Below are positions 54,741-64,000 of a stretch of 64,000 nucleotides of DNA, piece by piece (the stretch's first letter is position 1; each line of letters starts with the position of its first letter). The stretch comes from Craterostigma plantagineum (Eukaryota; Streptophyta; Magnoliopsida; Lamiales; Linderniaceae), in the NCBI GenBank assembly GCA_027422505.1, contig JAPQWV010001077.1, positions 62,001-126,000 of the forward strand. The letters run 5' to 3'. A program made the position numbers and the translations under genes. The notes under the pieces were generated by a model that was not told the origin of the DNA, searched no databases, and saw only the letters and a program-made list of their open reading frames with translations.

Positions 54741-55010
54741 GTCGTATCTTTTGGCGCAAGAATGCAATACAAGCCCGTTGTCGATAGTGCAAGAAAAGGC
54801 GGCACCAGAAAGGGCGGTTCAGATATGTTTCGCAATGTACACGCTCGCCGTGTCCAAAGTGGAAAAGCCTGTTTGGCATTTGGGTCGTGGGCTATGCTCT
54901 CTGGTGCTTCATGGGCCTCGGGCTTTTGTGTAGGAGGTATCAACTCATTCACGTCGATCGTCAGTCGGGCGGTAGTAATCTTTCGACGTTGGAACGACAG
55001 ACGAGCCATG
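54738..55010 (-). other. Unidentified 91-codon reading frame ending at the Gypsy-1 insertion site
   Basis: The minus strand from the ATG at 55010 reads MARLSFQRRKITTARLTIDV and stays open to the Gypsy-1 edge. Joined to the other flank across one duplication, the next codon would be TAA. I do not recognise the protein and see no domain; it may be a chance frame or an exon piece of an interrupted host gene. A T-run follows upstream at 55033. Confidence 0.25.
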
Positions 55011-55032
55011 ATGAAATGAGGTATCAATATCG

Positions 55033-55190
55033 TCCTTTTTTTCTTTGAAACGATAGCTTATTGTATGTATAATATAAAAACAGTACAAACGGGCTAAATA
55101 GCTTAATGAGCCGTCCATCCACATCATAATTGATAGTACTAGAAAAGGACACCTGGGCGAAACGGTCATTCATCGTGGCATCAGACCCTA
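55033..55190 (-). mobile_element. Possible 3' end of another 5'-truncated LINE
   Basis: The minus strand ends AATAAGCTATCGTTTCAAAG plus an A-run, a typical plant L1 terminus. No target duplication or coding block was found, so this is tentative. Confidence 0.35.
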
Positions 55191-55309
55191 GCCTAGAGGT
55201 CATGGGAACGAATTCTTGTTGCCTATATGAAATCCAACGTTTAAGGTAACATGAGTAGACGTATTGAAAATAAAATAAAACAAAAAATTATAATTTGATA
55301 CACTCCCTA

Positions 55310-55600
55310 CTGTTAAGTGACCACTTTATCTAAAATATTTAACCCTGAAGGTAGTGCACACTTTGTAATTTATATAATTTATTTCCAACACGCCCCCTCA
55401 CGTCTAGGCTGATTTCTCTATTATCTAGTCTTAGACGTGCAACACTCATAAATGGGTGTCGTGAGGAATCGTACCCAGCACCTGGGGGTCCATAAGCTCT
55501 AATACCATGTTGAGTGACAACTTTTCCTAAAAGGTTAACCGTGAATGAAGTGCATCACTTTTTAATTTTATATAATTTATTTCCAACATGCCCCTCTCAT
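55310..55600. repeat. Two ~90-bp direct repeats, 213 bp apart, AT-rich
   Basis: Blocks starting near 55310 (GTGACCACTTTATC) and 55523 (GTGACAACTTTTCC) each run into TATATAATTTATTTCCAACA and a short C-rich stretch. They may be ends of an unidentified element. Nothing coding. Confidence 0.5.
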
Positions 55601-58600
55601 TGTGGCGCCCCGCCTTCCACCACTATCTTTTACACTAGTCTACGCGACTAATGTCCTAATAACAAAATAGATCTTGTAAAATTTGGTATAAGATTTTTCC
55701 TTTTATAAAAAGGAATCGTAACGGTTCCTACAAAATCATCCTGGGCCGTAATTACAAAGGAAAGCGCGCATGCGGGTCAAAATAAATCTATCTACTGGGC
55801 CTCCACGAGGTCGCATCCATGCACACACTTTCATCTCAAAAGCCCCCGGAAGCTTCAAAAGTTGGCCTCGCCGTGAAAATGATCACGTACCGTGATCGCG
55901 GGGTCCTACAACACATAAAAACATGGAATGAGCTTATAAAGCTCAGTAAGTGAAAATCATGCATGCAATGCACGTGACCTAAATAGCGAAGGCATTCGCG
56001 CCAATGCTATTGACTTCTCTCATCCATCTCGTTCATTGACTTCATATTTGGGCCCCTTCGGCTTTCGATCTTGCTATGCACCATATAGAGCTCAAACCCC
56101 TAGGGTATAAATAAGTGGCAGTACACACATTGAGAGGCTAAACCCGAGTACGAAATCTGTGCTTAACCCTATGGTGCCTTTCCATCCAAATATGATCCAC
56201 ATTGAGAGGCTAATAGTGCCTTTCAATCCCAATGTGGCCCGGGAACACAAGTTACGTTTAACCCTAAGGCGCCTTTCCATCCCAATGCGGTCTGACACGC
56301 GGGCGCTTATCACTGGTAGCTTACTGCGAGATCGCCAATACTCGAGGTTCCCTCGGTGCTGCTCATATCCTCGAGTCGCATCCTCCAGATTGCATCTCCC
56401 GCTACGGGGTATTTACCTGCCTCTCGTGAATCAGGCAGTCGGCCTCGTGAATCGCCGTAATATATTTCCCCTACCTTTCGTGAATCACCGTGGTAGCATA
56501 GAAGAGCCGTGACTCATCATTGAGTCGACACAAATGCCCATCGGCAAATATACATATCGCTTTCAAGCGATCTTATACTCATGCACGCTATCTCCTGACT
56601 CTCATACTAGTCGTGCGTGCACATGCTCATGTCATGAGTATGCGTGTCATGTCATCGTATAACGAAAATTAAATCACGTAGGAACTCACATAATATCATA
56701 TAAGCACATAAACACGTCACATAAAATCATAAAAGCATATAACACGTAATTTCATGCACATAAAAATTATGTGTGTAATTGCGATTTCCACTTACCTGTC
56801 GTCCGTAGTTTATTAGCTATTGATCTGGTGAAACTCCTAATTCTCGACCTTAAGCATAAAATTATAATGTCAGTATACTATTTATTTAAATCAATTCAAC
56901 CTACGAATTATTTAAACCTTTATGACTTCGCGAACTTCCAAAGACTCGTGACATTCATACGATTCATAAACAATTCATGACCCGTGAAGTGTGACTCTCT
57001 TATGATTCGCGAACCTATACAGTCCTCGAAGTGACATGTGAATTTTAATTCGTGAAATCAGATCCCTATGAATTCGTGAAATTTGTTGTTTATTATTCAG
57101 TTCGCCAAAAATTCATCTTACTCCTACTTTGCGAATTCACCTATTTAAAATATAAAATTCGTGATATGTACTTTACTAACGGTTCGTGAAATAGGACCCG
57201 TAAAGAGCAACTAATTCGCCAAGTAATTACTCCTCACAATCGCCAACCTATATATATAATTCGTAAAGTGCCATACTCACAATTCGTGAAGTTAATTCGC
57301 ATACTCATTTAGCCACTTGGTGTTATTCTCCTAGCAATTCGTGAAGTGTAGTCAATTGGTAGAGTTTTATATAATATTTATTATTTATTTATTTATTTTT
57401 TTCATGAAGTCCTATTACTTATAATATTATTTTAATCCTTTAGGCTACGTGGACTCCTTATGTGCATGCACAATTCCCTTAATTCCACTAGGTTCATGAC
57501 ATCCTAGTCTCAACTTGTCAAGTGCTTATTGGTTTGCAAAGTCCCTCACAATTCGTCACTTACTATCCTATTAAATCGCCAAGTTCTAATCTTCTATCAT
57601 GCCCTTTCTCAATTCGCCAAGTTCACATGATGATATTATTATTTTATTTAAAGTTCACCTAATTCGCCATGAATGTCACTCATAAAGCGTAATACCTATT
57701 TCACGAACCCACACCTTAGAAGCCTTAGAATTCGCAAAGTTTATTTCACCCATAATTCGCGAATTATAATTTGTGAAGTTTATACTTCACGAGTCCATAA
57801 CAATTTCAACTTTTGAAGTTTATGAAACCGATCTAATCCCAATAACAGTTCGAACACTAAATATTTCCGAAAACCCTCGTTAACTAAACTTATAAAAACT
57901 CTAATTATTTTTAATCTTCACACCTTGTGAATCCCTTTCAGACATAACTTACACTTATCCAAAGCTAAGAAATTATGTTAACAATTCTATATATTTAAAA
58001 ACCCTAAAGAGCATCAAAACCGTGATTCTCTTCGGATATTGCACTAATCCGTGTGATACACCCCGATTCTCTTTTATCGTTAAGTTATTAGATAAAACTT
58101 ACAACTGATTTGTGAGTTATAAATAGAATTATTACCTTCTCAAGTTGGAACTTCCGTTATTTTGCCTAAGCTTTTCTTCCTTTACTTTCCTTGCTTCGAG
58201 TTATCTCTCTTTTTAGTCCTTTTGTTTGAACTTGTTGGTGTTATTATGATAAGGATTTTCTTCTAAGGTTCATGTTACGTGTTTATCCCTTGAAAATGGT
58301 GAGATGGGACAAGGTGGTGACGTTATTTTTCCCTAGTGGTTAAGAATGTTAAAAGTTATCTTTTCATTTGGAATAATTAGGCTTTCTTTCGTAACTATAT
58401 TGCTAAGCATGGCCCAATTTAATTGTTCTAATTCTATTATTCTTCTTAGTTATATTTTGGGCTTTATTTAAAGTCTTAAACATAGGTATAACCTTTTAGC
58501 CCATTTAATTTATTGGCCTTGTTCACGTATAAAAAAAAAAAGTTAAAGGCATTCTTGGTCGAAGTTTTATTAATAAGGCTCTTACAAAAATTATATATAT

Positions 58601-58901
58601 CTTATACGAAATTATTCCTAAGTCTCAACTCAATTTCCTACCAAGTTAGTTATCCTAATAGCACATAAACCCATAGGACTATATCACATATAGCATGGAA
58701 TCACGTAGACACATAAGTCAATTAAAGGCATAAAAGCATCGTATCGTATCACCCGTTAAGCTCAAAATAATTGTGTTATAAATAAAGTTTTCACCCAAAG
58801 TCCTAACTTCTTTATTTAATTAATTCAACAAGATTTCTAAATAAACATTTTCATCACTCATTAAATCGTAAATTCCGTAGTTAAATTTTACGGGTATTAC
58901 A
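55601..58901 (-). repeat. 3' LTR of Gypsy-4 (3.3 kb) with TTCGTGAA-type motif array
   Basis: It starts TGTGGCGCCCCGCC on the plus strand. From 56925 to 57790 it holds roughly twenty variants of ATTCGTGAA, TTCGCCAA and TTCGCGAA. Near 56165-56290 a shorter unit (GGTGCCTTTCCATCCCAATG type) repeats three times. No gene was recognised in these 3.3 kb. Confidence 0.85.
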
Positions 58902-58915
58902 TCCCCCCCTTAAAA
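58902..58915 (-). other. Polypurine tract of Gypsy-4
   Basis: The minus strand reads TTTAAGGGGGGGA directly before the LTR start TGTAATACCC. Confidence 0.8.
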
Positions 58916-59678
58916 GAATTTCGGCCCCGAAATTCCATTAGTTGGAATGATTTAGGGTAACGATTGGTAGGGAGTTGAGCTGGCTTAGTTTGGTGATAGA
59001 AAATCACCTAATTGCGTACGAAGGTATTCCTCACAAAGGAGGATAAATAGAGCGACTTCTAATGAAATGGGTGAATTCCCAAGTCTTGTACTTCTGATTC
59101 ATGACTACAGATAAGGAAACTTGTATCGACGATTGAGTCGTGGTCCATCCTATTTGAATAATAAAATTTCAACACGGGAGATGAAATCTACGAAGAATTT
59201 ATAATCTACTCCCCCCTTAAGAGATTCGCTCGATCTCTATTTCTTGGGAACTTTAGAAAAGAAGGTTCATGCAGCAATAGGAAAGAAAGCATTTTACCTG
59301 GAGTAGAAAGAAGGGAACGTATAGGGATTAGAATAAGATCTTTCTGGTTGTCTCGGATTCAAATGGTTGACTTCCTAATGAAATAGATATGAAGATCATT
59401 TGCATTAGTCGAACCCGTATTGCCTCGAAGAGCTAACGAGAGTAACTACAATTCTAACAGGCAGAGGTTAAAACTCATTAGCGTCCATCACGCTTCCGCT
59501 GCGCCACTCTGATACTGAACAAATATATCCCTCAGGATGAGCAGAGAGATTGGGGCATAGGGTTATACCTCAGGTATTATTGGATCTTAGGTTTCTTCTT
59601 AGAGAATTGAGGTACGACTTTCCTATTTCAAAAGCCTATCTGCTACGATTATGATTCAGGTCGACACTCGAACTGGTA
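58916..59678 (-). other. Non-coding internal region of Gypsy-4 replacing pol
   Basis: No retrotransposon domain is readable in this 760-bp stretch. It contains the tRNA-iMet-like fragment at 59485-59513 and, near 59408-59417, a B-box-like GGGTTCGACTA on the minus strand. Confidence 0.5.
59485..59513 (-). other. 5' fragment of initiator tRNA-Met (not a functional tRNA)
   Basis: The minus strand reads ATCAGAGTGGCGCAGCGGAA and continues CGTGATGG. This matches the first 29 bases of plant initiator tRNA-Met, as I know it, with one difference. It includes the acceptor 5' strand, D arm and A box, but the anticodon arm, T arm and 3' end are absent. Confidence 0.65.
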
Positions 59679-60771
59679 TCAACCAAGTCGGCTAAAAGAA
59701 ATCCCGAGTCTTACACATAAGTGGTGGATACAAAAGAAAGTGTGGCTCCTAAGTCCACTAGAATGCATGTTGAGGTATGATGGATTAGGAGGGTACAGAG
59801 TAGTGGCCTGTTTTGCCACATTTATAGCAAGTAGCATTTTGTGAGAAGCAGAAGCCCAGATGACGTCGTGCACATTTTGGACATGTGTGTACGTTTGGTT
59901 GGGTCTCCCCTGATTCGTGTTAGTTTGCTGAGGTGGTCCAGGACGGTTTTGGAAATTGGGTTTCACGTTCTTTGGAACGAACTGTTTCTTCGTAGTTCCG
60001 TTCCAGTTGGTTCCTTGTTCAAACTTTCTCTTAACTTCCTGGGCTCGTACAATTTGGATTTCGGCTTGTTCGGCCATCAGAGCTCGTTCCGCCATTTGGG
60101 CATAATAACCCCTTGGAATCCAGCCATGCCAACGTCGCGGTAAAGTTCTGGCTTCAGGCCCTCCATAAATCGCTCAATTTTCAGCGAAGTGCTCACCATG
60201 TGGGTTGCGAATCGAGACAACTGTTCGAACTTTCGGATGTACTCCGCCACCGTCATTGCCCCTTGGCGGAGATTGATGAACTCATTCATTCTTTGAGCTC
60301 GAACAGGGGCGGTATAATATTTTCCTCTGAAAAGTTCCTTAAAGCGCTCCCAGGTCATTGTCACGGGATCTTCAAGAGTTAGTATGGTATCCCACCAGTG
60401 ACCTGCGCTTCCCCTTAATTGGTAACCAGCGAACATGACCTTTTCTGTTTCAGGAGTACGGCTATGTTGGAACATAGTTCTAGGGTTCGGAGCCAATCCT
60501 CAGCCGAGGTTGGGTCAAGAGCATCTTCGAAGGTTGGGGGGTTAAGTTTACGAAATCTCTCCCCGACCATTTCGATTCTGTCGCCTGAGGGGGTCCGTTA
60601 CTTGATTGCCCACCAGCATTTTGTTGCTGAATCAGTTGCTGATTTGAGCAGATTGTTGGCGGTCTTGTTCCGCGAGTTGAAGGATAGTCGCATCCCGACT
60701 ATCAGTAGAGGCTGCGGGTTCTTTACCTTTATCTGCACCCGCACTATTTTCATTTCTTGTTCTACCCATCG
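59679..60771 (-). pseudogene. Gypsy-4 gag and truncated protease
   Basis: The ATG at 60771 gives MGRTRNENSAG. A break near 60640 and another near 60490 precede the open frame with MTWERFKELFRGKYYTAPVRAQ, GAMTVAEYIRKFEQLSRFA and IERFMEGLKPELYRDVGMAG. A slip near 60090 follows. The knuckle near 59835 reads CYKCGKTGHY but loses its last cysteine. The protease start reads CILVDLGATLSFVS, where VDSGATHSF is usual, so the catalytic motif is damaged and the gene ends within the domain. Shared blocks tie it to Gypsy-1 gag. Confidence 0.82.
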
Positions 60772-60908
60772 TTCTTCTATCCTAACGTTCCTAAGATCAA
60801 TAAATCATGTAATACCAGAAATTTATAAATACATAAAACTTACAAGCAAGACCGCTTCCGTGCTTTTGAGTGTGTGTACATGGACAGTCTGCAAAACCTA
60901 TATCCTAA

Positions 60909-60920
60909 GCTTTGATACCA
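60909..60920 (-). other. Primer-binding site of Gypsy-4
   Basis: The minus strand reads TGGTATCAAAGC two bases from the LTR, one change from the usual TGGTATCAGAGC. Confidence 0.82.
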
Positions 60921-60922
60921 CC

Positions 60923-61364
60923 TGTGGCGCCCCGCCTTCCACCACTACTTTCTACACTAGTCTACGCGACTAATGTCCTAATAACAAAATAAATCTTGTA
61001 AAATTTGGTATAAAATTTTTCCTTTTATAAAAGGAATAGTAACGGTAACTACAAAATCATCCTGGGCCCTAATTACATAGGCAAGCGCGCATGCGGGTCA
61101 AAACAAAACTATCTACTGGGCCTCCACGAGGTCGCATCCATGCACACACTTCCATCTCAAAAGCCCCCGAAAGCTTCAAAAGTTGGCCTCGCCGTGAAAA
61201 TGATCACATACCGTGATTGCGGGGTCCTACAACACATAAAAACGTGGAATGAGCTTATAAAGCTCAGTAAGTGAAAATCATGCATGCAATGCACGTGACC
61301 TAAATAGCGAAGGCAATCGCGCCAATGCTATTGACTTCTCTCATCCTTCTCGTTCATTGACTTC
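60923..61364 (-). repeat. Truncated 5' LTR of Gypsy-4
   Basis: It matches 55601-56054 closely, then stops at GACTTC where RING-H2 coding sequence begins. Confidence 0.88.
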
Positions 61365-61731
61365 CCACTGCTGAGTACCCTCTCGGGCTACAACATGAAC
61401 GTTGGGTCCGAGGACAAAGGAGCCACTGAGGAACGTACTCATTGCCTTCCCAAGTGGAACTACAAGGATCTCATCGGAGTTAATGATAACTTCTCCGAGG
61501 TTTGAATTGCAATCTATAATTAACCCCAATTTTTGACTCAATTATTTGTCAAGTGAGGCTAATTAATAATGTAATATGTCACAGGAATGTTGTATATGTC
61601 TGTCCAAGTACAAGGAAAGGGAAGAAATAAGGTAGCTATTGCAATGCAAGCATACATTTCACCTGCAGTGTGTGGATCAGTGGCCTAAAATTGTATCTTG
61701 TTGTCCTCTTTGCAAGCAAGGGATACTGTAA
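61365..61731 (+). pseudogene. RING-H2 E3 ubiquitin ligase gene, C-terminal fragment with intron
   Basis: The left exon (61365-61499) reads in one frame through YNMNVGSEDKGATEE and LPKWNYKDLIG. A GT-AG intron of 84 bp spans 61500-61583. The second exon begins CCICLSKYKE and later gives CKHTFHLQCVDQWPKIVSCC and PLCKQ, so the CX2C, CXHX2HX2C and CX2C ligands of a RING-H2 finger are present. The family transfers ubiquitin via an E2; the closest plant type I recall is the At4g11680/At1g63170 group. An extra G near 61620 shifts frame, a TAG follows in the shifted frame, and the 5' part is missing at the Gypsy-4 junction. The stop is at 61729. A decayed host gene or captured fragment. Confidence 0.75.
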
Positions 61732-62229
61732 TAACTAACTATATAAATATGAAATCAAAACTGTAACACAGGAAGCGTTTTTCTTGAACTTCAAGCATCG
61801 TTTAGGGAGTTTACTGTTATTCAACATAAAGCCATTTTGCAGAAAAATGAACACCCTACTAAGAACATCATAAGGAATAAAAGATGATGTTATAATCTTG
61901 AATTCGATAATACACTCTATATACTCAAAGGGGCAGCTGTTGCATGGGCTATGGCATTGCCAATCCAGTTGAATATCACAAAAGCAAGTTAAGGGGAAAA
62001 ATTGCAGTAGCACTTTGGTTATTTTATTGAGTACTAATAACCACTAGTAAACTACAAAGGGGACAAACAAAAGAAATGATGTAATGGAAGACGATAAAGA
62101 TTGTAATAAAAAGAGCAAGATGCACAATTCAGGTGCCTATGCTGTAATAATCAGAAAAATCATTTTATTACGCAGCATACGCATTTATGCCCCCTAATCA
62201 GGACATTTTGCATTGGCTAGTGCATAACA
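61732..62229. other. Sequence downstream of the RING-H2 fragment, nothing recognised
   Basis: An AT-rich stretch, perhaps the 3' UTR and downstream region of the former gene. A 92-codon minus-strand frame (61735-62013) has no recognisable domain and is not called. Confidence 0.4.
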
Positions 62230-64000
62230 TAACATATATTTTTTTTTTATCATTCAAAGCTCTTCAACTCTAACTATCCTTTGGTTGGACCTTGCTTTAG
62301 ATATAAGATCGAGCATAACGATTTAGACCGATCTTTATAGAGATAAAATCGGAGCTCAAAGGCGTGGATTGCTCCACTAAAGATTGAACTACGTTAGGAT
62401 ATACGGAAATCCTCGATAATTATTTGCTCGAGAAATGACTATAATAAATAGAAGAGACGAAAAATAAATTTGAACAATGAACAGAAGATTTACGTGGTTC
62501 GGTCAGAATGACCTACGTCCACGGGCCGGAGGGTATAACTTCTTTATTATGGAACTGAAAACTGGAAGAGCTTTCGTAAACAAATCCGGAAGATTATCCT
62601 TCTTGTTAATCTTCTTGATAAAAACACCTTCTTATCTACAATGATATCACGGATAAATTGATACTTGACATCATTTGCTTAGTCCTTTCGTGATACATTT
62701 GATCTTTAGTCAAATGAATCGCACTTTGACTATCATAAAAAATCGTAATAACTCCCTGATTCTGAGTAATTCGCTGAATAACCCTTTCAACCACAAAGCT
62801 TCTTTGATCGCATCAGTAATGGCCATGTATTCTACCTCAATAGTAGATAACGCCACTACATGCTGTAGTGTAGCTTTACAGCTAACTGCACAACCTCCAA
62901 TAGATACATAACCAGTAAGAGATCATCGTTTAGCGAGATCACCTGCGTAGTCTGAATCAACGAAGCTAACGAGAGTATCACTGTTTCTGCCAAACTCCAA
63001 ACAAATGCTTAGAGTACCCTTCAAGTATATGAGCATCCACTTCATTGCTTGCCAGTGTTATTTCCCTGGGTAGCCATATACCTGCTAACAACACTAACAG
63101 CCTGTGTATCAGACGTGTACATACCATTGCATACATACTGCCAACTGCACTCGAGTAAGGAACTCGTGCCATATACGCTTCTTCCTCATCTGATGATGGT
63201 GACTGAGCAGTGCATAGCCTAAAATGGCTAGCAAGAGGAGTGCTGATTGGTTTGGCATTTTTCATGCCAAATCTCTCCAAAACCTTCTGAAGTAAATTTC
63301 CTGGATCATGTGTAACTTACCAGCTCCTCTATCACGTGTAATTTCCATACCAAGAAACTTCTTAGCTGCTCCCAGATCCTTCATCTCAAATTCACCATTC
63401 AATAAGGCCTTCAACTGGTCTGCAAGATTCTTATCCACAATGAGCATGTCATCAACATATAACTAGATTAATGAACGAACTGTCATTAACTTCCAGAAGT
63501 AAACACAACTATCATACTTGCTCCTGGAGAAACCATGACCCAACATGAAAGAATCAAACCTTTTATACCACTGTCTTGGAGACTGCTTTAACCCGTATAA
63601 GGATTTCTTCAACAAACAAACTTGGTTTTCTTTTTCTTCAGCTGTGAAGCCTTTAGGTTGTTTCATATAAATCTGTCATCTAAATCACCATGTAAGAACA
63701 CCGTCTTGACGTCAAGGAGTTCTAACTGCAAATCATACATGGCAACGAATGCAAGTAAGACACGAATAGAGCTATGTCTAACGATAGGTGAGAATACATC
63801 ATTAAAATCATCATCTTGTACATGACTATAGCCCTTCGACTAATCGTGCCTTATACCTTGCAACGTCACAACCAGATAAACCTTCTTTCTTCTTAAAGAC
63901 CCACTTACATCCGACTATTTTCTTTTTGTTCGCGGCGGTAGAAGAATCCATGTACCATTCTTGTGCAGAGACTCCATTTCTTCATTCATCGCTACCAACC
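62230..64000 (-). mobile_element. Copia-5: pol 3' half, running off the right edge
   Basis: This minus-strand Ty1/Copia fragment ends near 62230 in an A-run (T10 on the plus strand at 62219-62228). Between RNase H and that end lies an LTR-like piece (GTGGACGTAGGTCATTCTGA near 62510). A normal polypurine tract and full LTR are not visible. Confidence 0.75.
62560..64000 (-). pseudogene. Copia-5 reverse transcriptase and RNase H, broken
   Basis: From the right edge: AMNEEMESLHKNGTW, DFNDVFSPIVRHSSIRVLLA, LELLDVKTVFLHGDLDD, a stop near 63668, then KKSLYGLKQSPRQWYKRFD. A stop precedes the catalytic YVDD at 63448-63459. MKDLGAAKKFLGMEI and GMKNAKPISTPLA follow. RNase H has GYVDSDYAGDLAKR (about 62930) and ALSTIEVEYMAITDA (about 62830), ending with DNLPDLFTKALP near 62585. 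Several stops and slips make it inactive. Gag, protease and integrase would lie right of the window. Confidence 0.85.

Larger units (their letters stand above)
55601..61364 (-). mobile_element. Gypsy-4: gag/protease-only Ty3/Gypsy relative with long LTRs
   Basis: The 3' LTR is 55601-58901. The 5' LTR starts at 60923 and is cut at 61364 after 442 bp. The internal region is only about 2 kb: gag, the start of the protease, then non-coding sequence up to the polypurine tract. RT, RNase H and integrase are missing, so it would depend on a partner such as Gypsy-1, whose gag and leader it resembles. The LTR ends are TGTGGCGCCCC and GGGTATTACA (plus strand). Confidence 0.85.

Noticed and set aside
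59400..59513. A functional tRNA gene with A and B boxes
   Set aside because: Only the 5' part of tRNA-iMet is present; the B-box-like word is about 90 bp away and no T arm or 3' acceptor strand can be folded.
1..64000. A novel cellular defence, biosynthetic or toxin system
   Set aside because: Every well-supported reading frame belongs to a known transposon module except the RING-H2 fragment; I found no cluster of host genes.

Overview
This window looks like nuclear DNA of a flowering plant, most likely a eudicot. Nearly all of it is nested, decayed transposable elements. The signs are plant-type L1 LINEs with a DUF4283/zinc-knuckle ORF1 and a zf-RVT finger, Ty1/Copia and Ty3/Gypsy LTR retrotransposons primed by initiator tRNA-Met, a hAT-like short element with 8-bp target duplications, and a plant RING-H2 gene fragment with a GT-AG intron. 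I see no prokaryotic operon, CRISPR array, phage, intact tRNA/rRNA gene or clearly intact host gene.

Layout. 1-12971 holds two relatives of one minus-strand Copia family. Copy A (1-1105, leader and gag start) runs off the left edge. Copy B (LTR at 12621-12971, gag, a long coiled-coil insert, protease, integrase) is split inside its integrase by a full-length plus-strand LINE (LINE-1, 1469-7896). 12972-14383 is the 3' half of a plus-strand Copia whose LTR is followed by a primer-binding site, as in a tandem array. 14384-21997 is a short non-autonomous hAT-like element carrying a full-length minus-strand LINE (LINE-2, 15107-21899). 22161-29289 is a plus-strand Copia without a 5' LTR, lying between two ~220-bp copies of the hAT end plus flank. 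29512-30190 has no recognised content.

30196-54735 is a Tekay-like Gypsy element (TSD ACGAG) with ~3.1-kb LTRs. A 5'-truncated LINE-3 sits in its 5' LTR. A Tork-like Copia deletion derivative (36495-47056, TSD ACACA) sits between its primer site and gag. That derivative has a LINE-4 fragment in its own 5' LTR and a Gypsy-2 element (39137-45756, TSD AGGAA, minus strand) in its body. The insertion order follows directly: Tekay-like element first, then the Tork derivative, then Gypsy-2 and LINE-4. 54741-55600 is mostly unassigned. 55601-61364 is a gag/protease-only Gypsy relative with ~3.3-kb LTRs and a 5' fragment of initiator tRNA-Met. 61365-61731 is a broken C-terminal fragment of a RING-H2 E3 ligase gene. 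62230-64000 is a minus-strand Copia pol fragment leaving the window.

The genes do not form a cellular pathway; they are the replication modules of separate parasites, almost all inactivated by stops, frameshifts and deletions. The least ordinary observations are dense CG-centred palindrome arrays in the LTRs or leaders of several unrelated families, ATGA stop-start overlaps between ORF1 and ORF2 in two diverged LINEs, a Copia unit that looks like an inserted one-LTR circle, the PPT-LTR-PBS order at 13.9-14.2 kb, and the tRNA-iMet fragment in a retrotransposon.
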